Shown: in pieces, positions 6,299 through 6,906 of the stretch | Numbering within the stretch: the stretch's first letter is position 1 | How the letters are laid out: the number at the start of each line of letters is the position of its first letter | DNA from: Deltaproteobacteria bacterium RIFOXYD12_FULL_50_9 | GTDB taxonomy: Bacteria > Desulfobacterota > Desulfobulbia > Desulfobulbales > CALZHT01 | Assembly (NCBI GenBank): GCA_001799225.1 | Contig: MGTA01000102.1 | Coordinates: 1-6,906, forward strand | Length of the DNA: 6,906 nt | Direction: 5' to 3' | Program-made: the position numbers and the translations under genes | Notes under the pieces: model-generated | The model's database searches: none | What the model saw: the letters and a program-made list of their open reading frames with translations, nothing else | What the model was told of the DNA's origin: nothing

Positions 6299-6906
6299 AT
6301 GACATCCTTACTGACCTTCCCCAAAGGTGGTGTGCATCCACCAGCCGCAAAGGAACTGACCGCCCACCTTGCCATTGAGGTCATGCCGGTTCCGGACGAG
6401 CTTGAAATTATCCTGGGCCAGCATATCGGCGCACCCTGTACCCCAACGGTCGCGGCCAAGGATGAAGTTAAAGAAGGTGACATGATCGGCGAGGTCACCA
6501 AAGGCCTTGGTGTGCCTCTGCATGCCCCGGTTGCCGCAACCGTGAAAGGGATTGGCCAGTCAGCCCATCCCATGCGGGTCACTGCCCCATCCCTTCTCCT
6601 AAAGACAAACCGGGATATCCCGTCCGCCAAGTATTCTCCATGTGACTGGGAAAAATTCAGCCAGGAAGAGCTGCTGAAAAAAGTGCATGGCGCCGGGATT
6701 ATCGGCATCGGCGGCGCCGGCTTCCCCTCCCATGTCAAGCTCAAGCCTCCACCGGACAATCCGGTCGACACCCTGATCTTAAACGGCGCAGAGTGCGAGC
6801 CCTATATAACCGCCGACCATCGACAGATGCTCGAAAACAGTCAAGAGATCGTCGAAGGCGCCAAGGTCATTTTAAAAATACTTGCTATCAAAGAGTGCCA
6901 CATCGG
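6299..6906 (+). CDS. rnfC: Rnf electron transport complex subunit RnfC, 3'-partial
   Basis: The 202 visible codons start at ATG 6299 with LLTFPKGGVHPPAAKELT, the RnfC N-terminal signature, then QHIGAP at 41-46 and PLHAPVAATV (73-82), a lipoyl-like fold typical of RnfC. From about residue 130 the NADH/FMN-binding domain related to complex I 51 kDa subunit begins: GIGGAGFPSHVKL at 136-148 and LNGAECEPYITAD at 161-173. RnfC is the peripheral NADH-side subunit of the ion-pumping ferredoxin:NAD+ oxidoreductase RnfABCDGE. The [4Fe-4S] cysteine motifs and the rest of the protein lie beyond the right edge. An in-frame stop at 6260-6262 and no intervening start codon fix ATG 6299 as the first possible ATG. 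The purine run AGGGA (6281-6285) is 13 bases upstream, a rather long spacing. It is the leftmost gene of what is probably an rnf operon. Confidence 0.95.
   Translation, partial: MTSLLTFPKGGVHPPAAKELTAHLAIEVMPVPDELEIILGQHIGAPCTPTVAAKDEVKEGDMIGEVTKGLGVPLHAPVAATVKGIGQSAHPMRVTAPSLLLKTNRDIPSAKYSPCDWEKFSQEELLKKVHGAGIIGIGGAGFPSHVKLKPPPDNPVDTLILNGAECEPYITADHRQMLENSQEIVEGAKVILKILAIKECHI

Noticed and set aside
6274..6771. 165-codon open frame on the - strand
   Set aside because: It is the antisense shadow of rnfC; the + strand frame has unmistakable RnfC motifs across the whole stretch.

Overview
This window reads as ordinary chromosomal DNA of a Gram-negative, probably anaerobic, bacterium. The best guess is a member of the Desulfobacterota (the former Deltaproteobacteria). 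That placement is inferred from an RnfC subunit, a membrane-fused spermidine-synthase-like protein and a ChaN-PDZ protein of a type common there, plus moderate GC content with AT-rich spacers. No 16S or other direct marker is present.

Layout from left to right: (1) the C-terminal part of a ChaN-family (haem-binding-like) protein with a terminal PDZ domain, + strand, whose true N-terminus probably lies left of the window. (2) Convergent with it, 4 bp away, a polytopic membrane protein with a C-terminal spermidine-synthase-like Rossmann domain, - strand. (3) An AT-rich divergent spacer of about 250 bp holding three copies of a C4A6 motif and a candidate promoter. (4) A family 2 glycosyltransferase, + strand, with a GWGRED-type C-terminal motif. 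(5) Convergent with it, and overlapping it by 23 bp, a two-gene - strand operon transcribed in the order rmlA (rfbA) then rmlD (rfbD). (6) A gene-free divergent spacer of about 380 bp, strongly AT-rich, with several inverted repeats. (7) The first 202 codons of rnfC, + strand, cut by the right edge.

The centre is surface-polysaccharide biosynthesis. RmlA activates glucose-1-phosphate to dTDP-glucose, and RmlD performs the last reduction to dTDP-L-rhamnose. The glycosyltransferase is a plausible worker on the same lipopolysaccharide, O-antigen or exopolysaccharide, though its donor sugar cannot be read from the sequence. RmlB and RmlC, needed for the two middle steps, are not in the window. 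The right end starts an energy-conservation locus, the Rnf ferredoxin:NAD+ oxidoreductase. The left half has no visible functional link to the sugar genes.

I found no mobile element, CRISPR array, tRNA, rRNA or convincing new system. The points most worth a second look are the inverted-repeat cluster before rnfC, the lost catalytic-site signature in the spermidine-synthase-like protein, the rmlA-rmlD pair without B and C, and the architecture of the truncated ChaN-PDZ protein.
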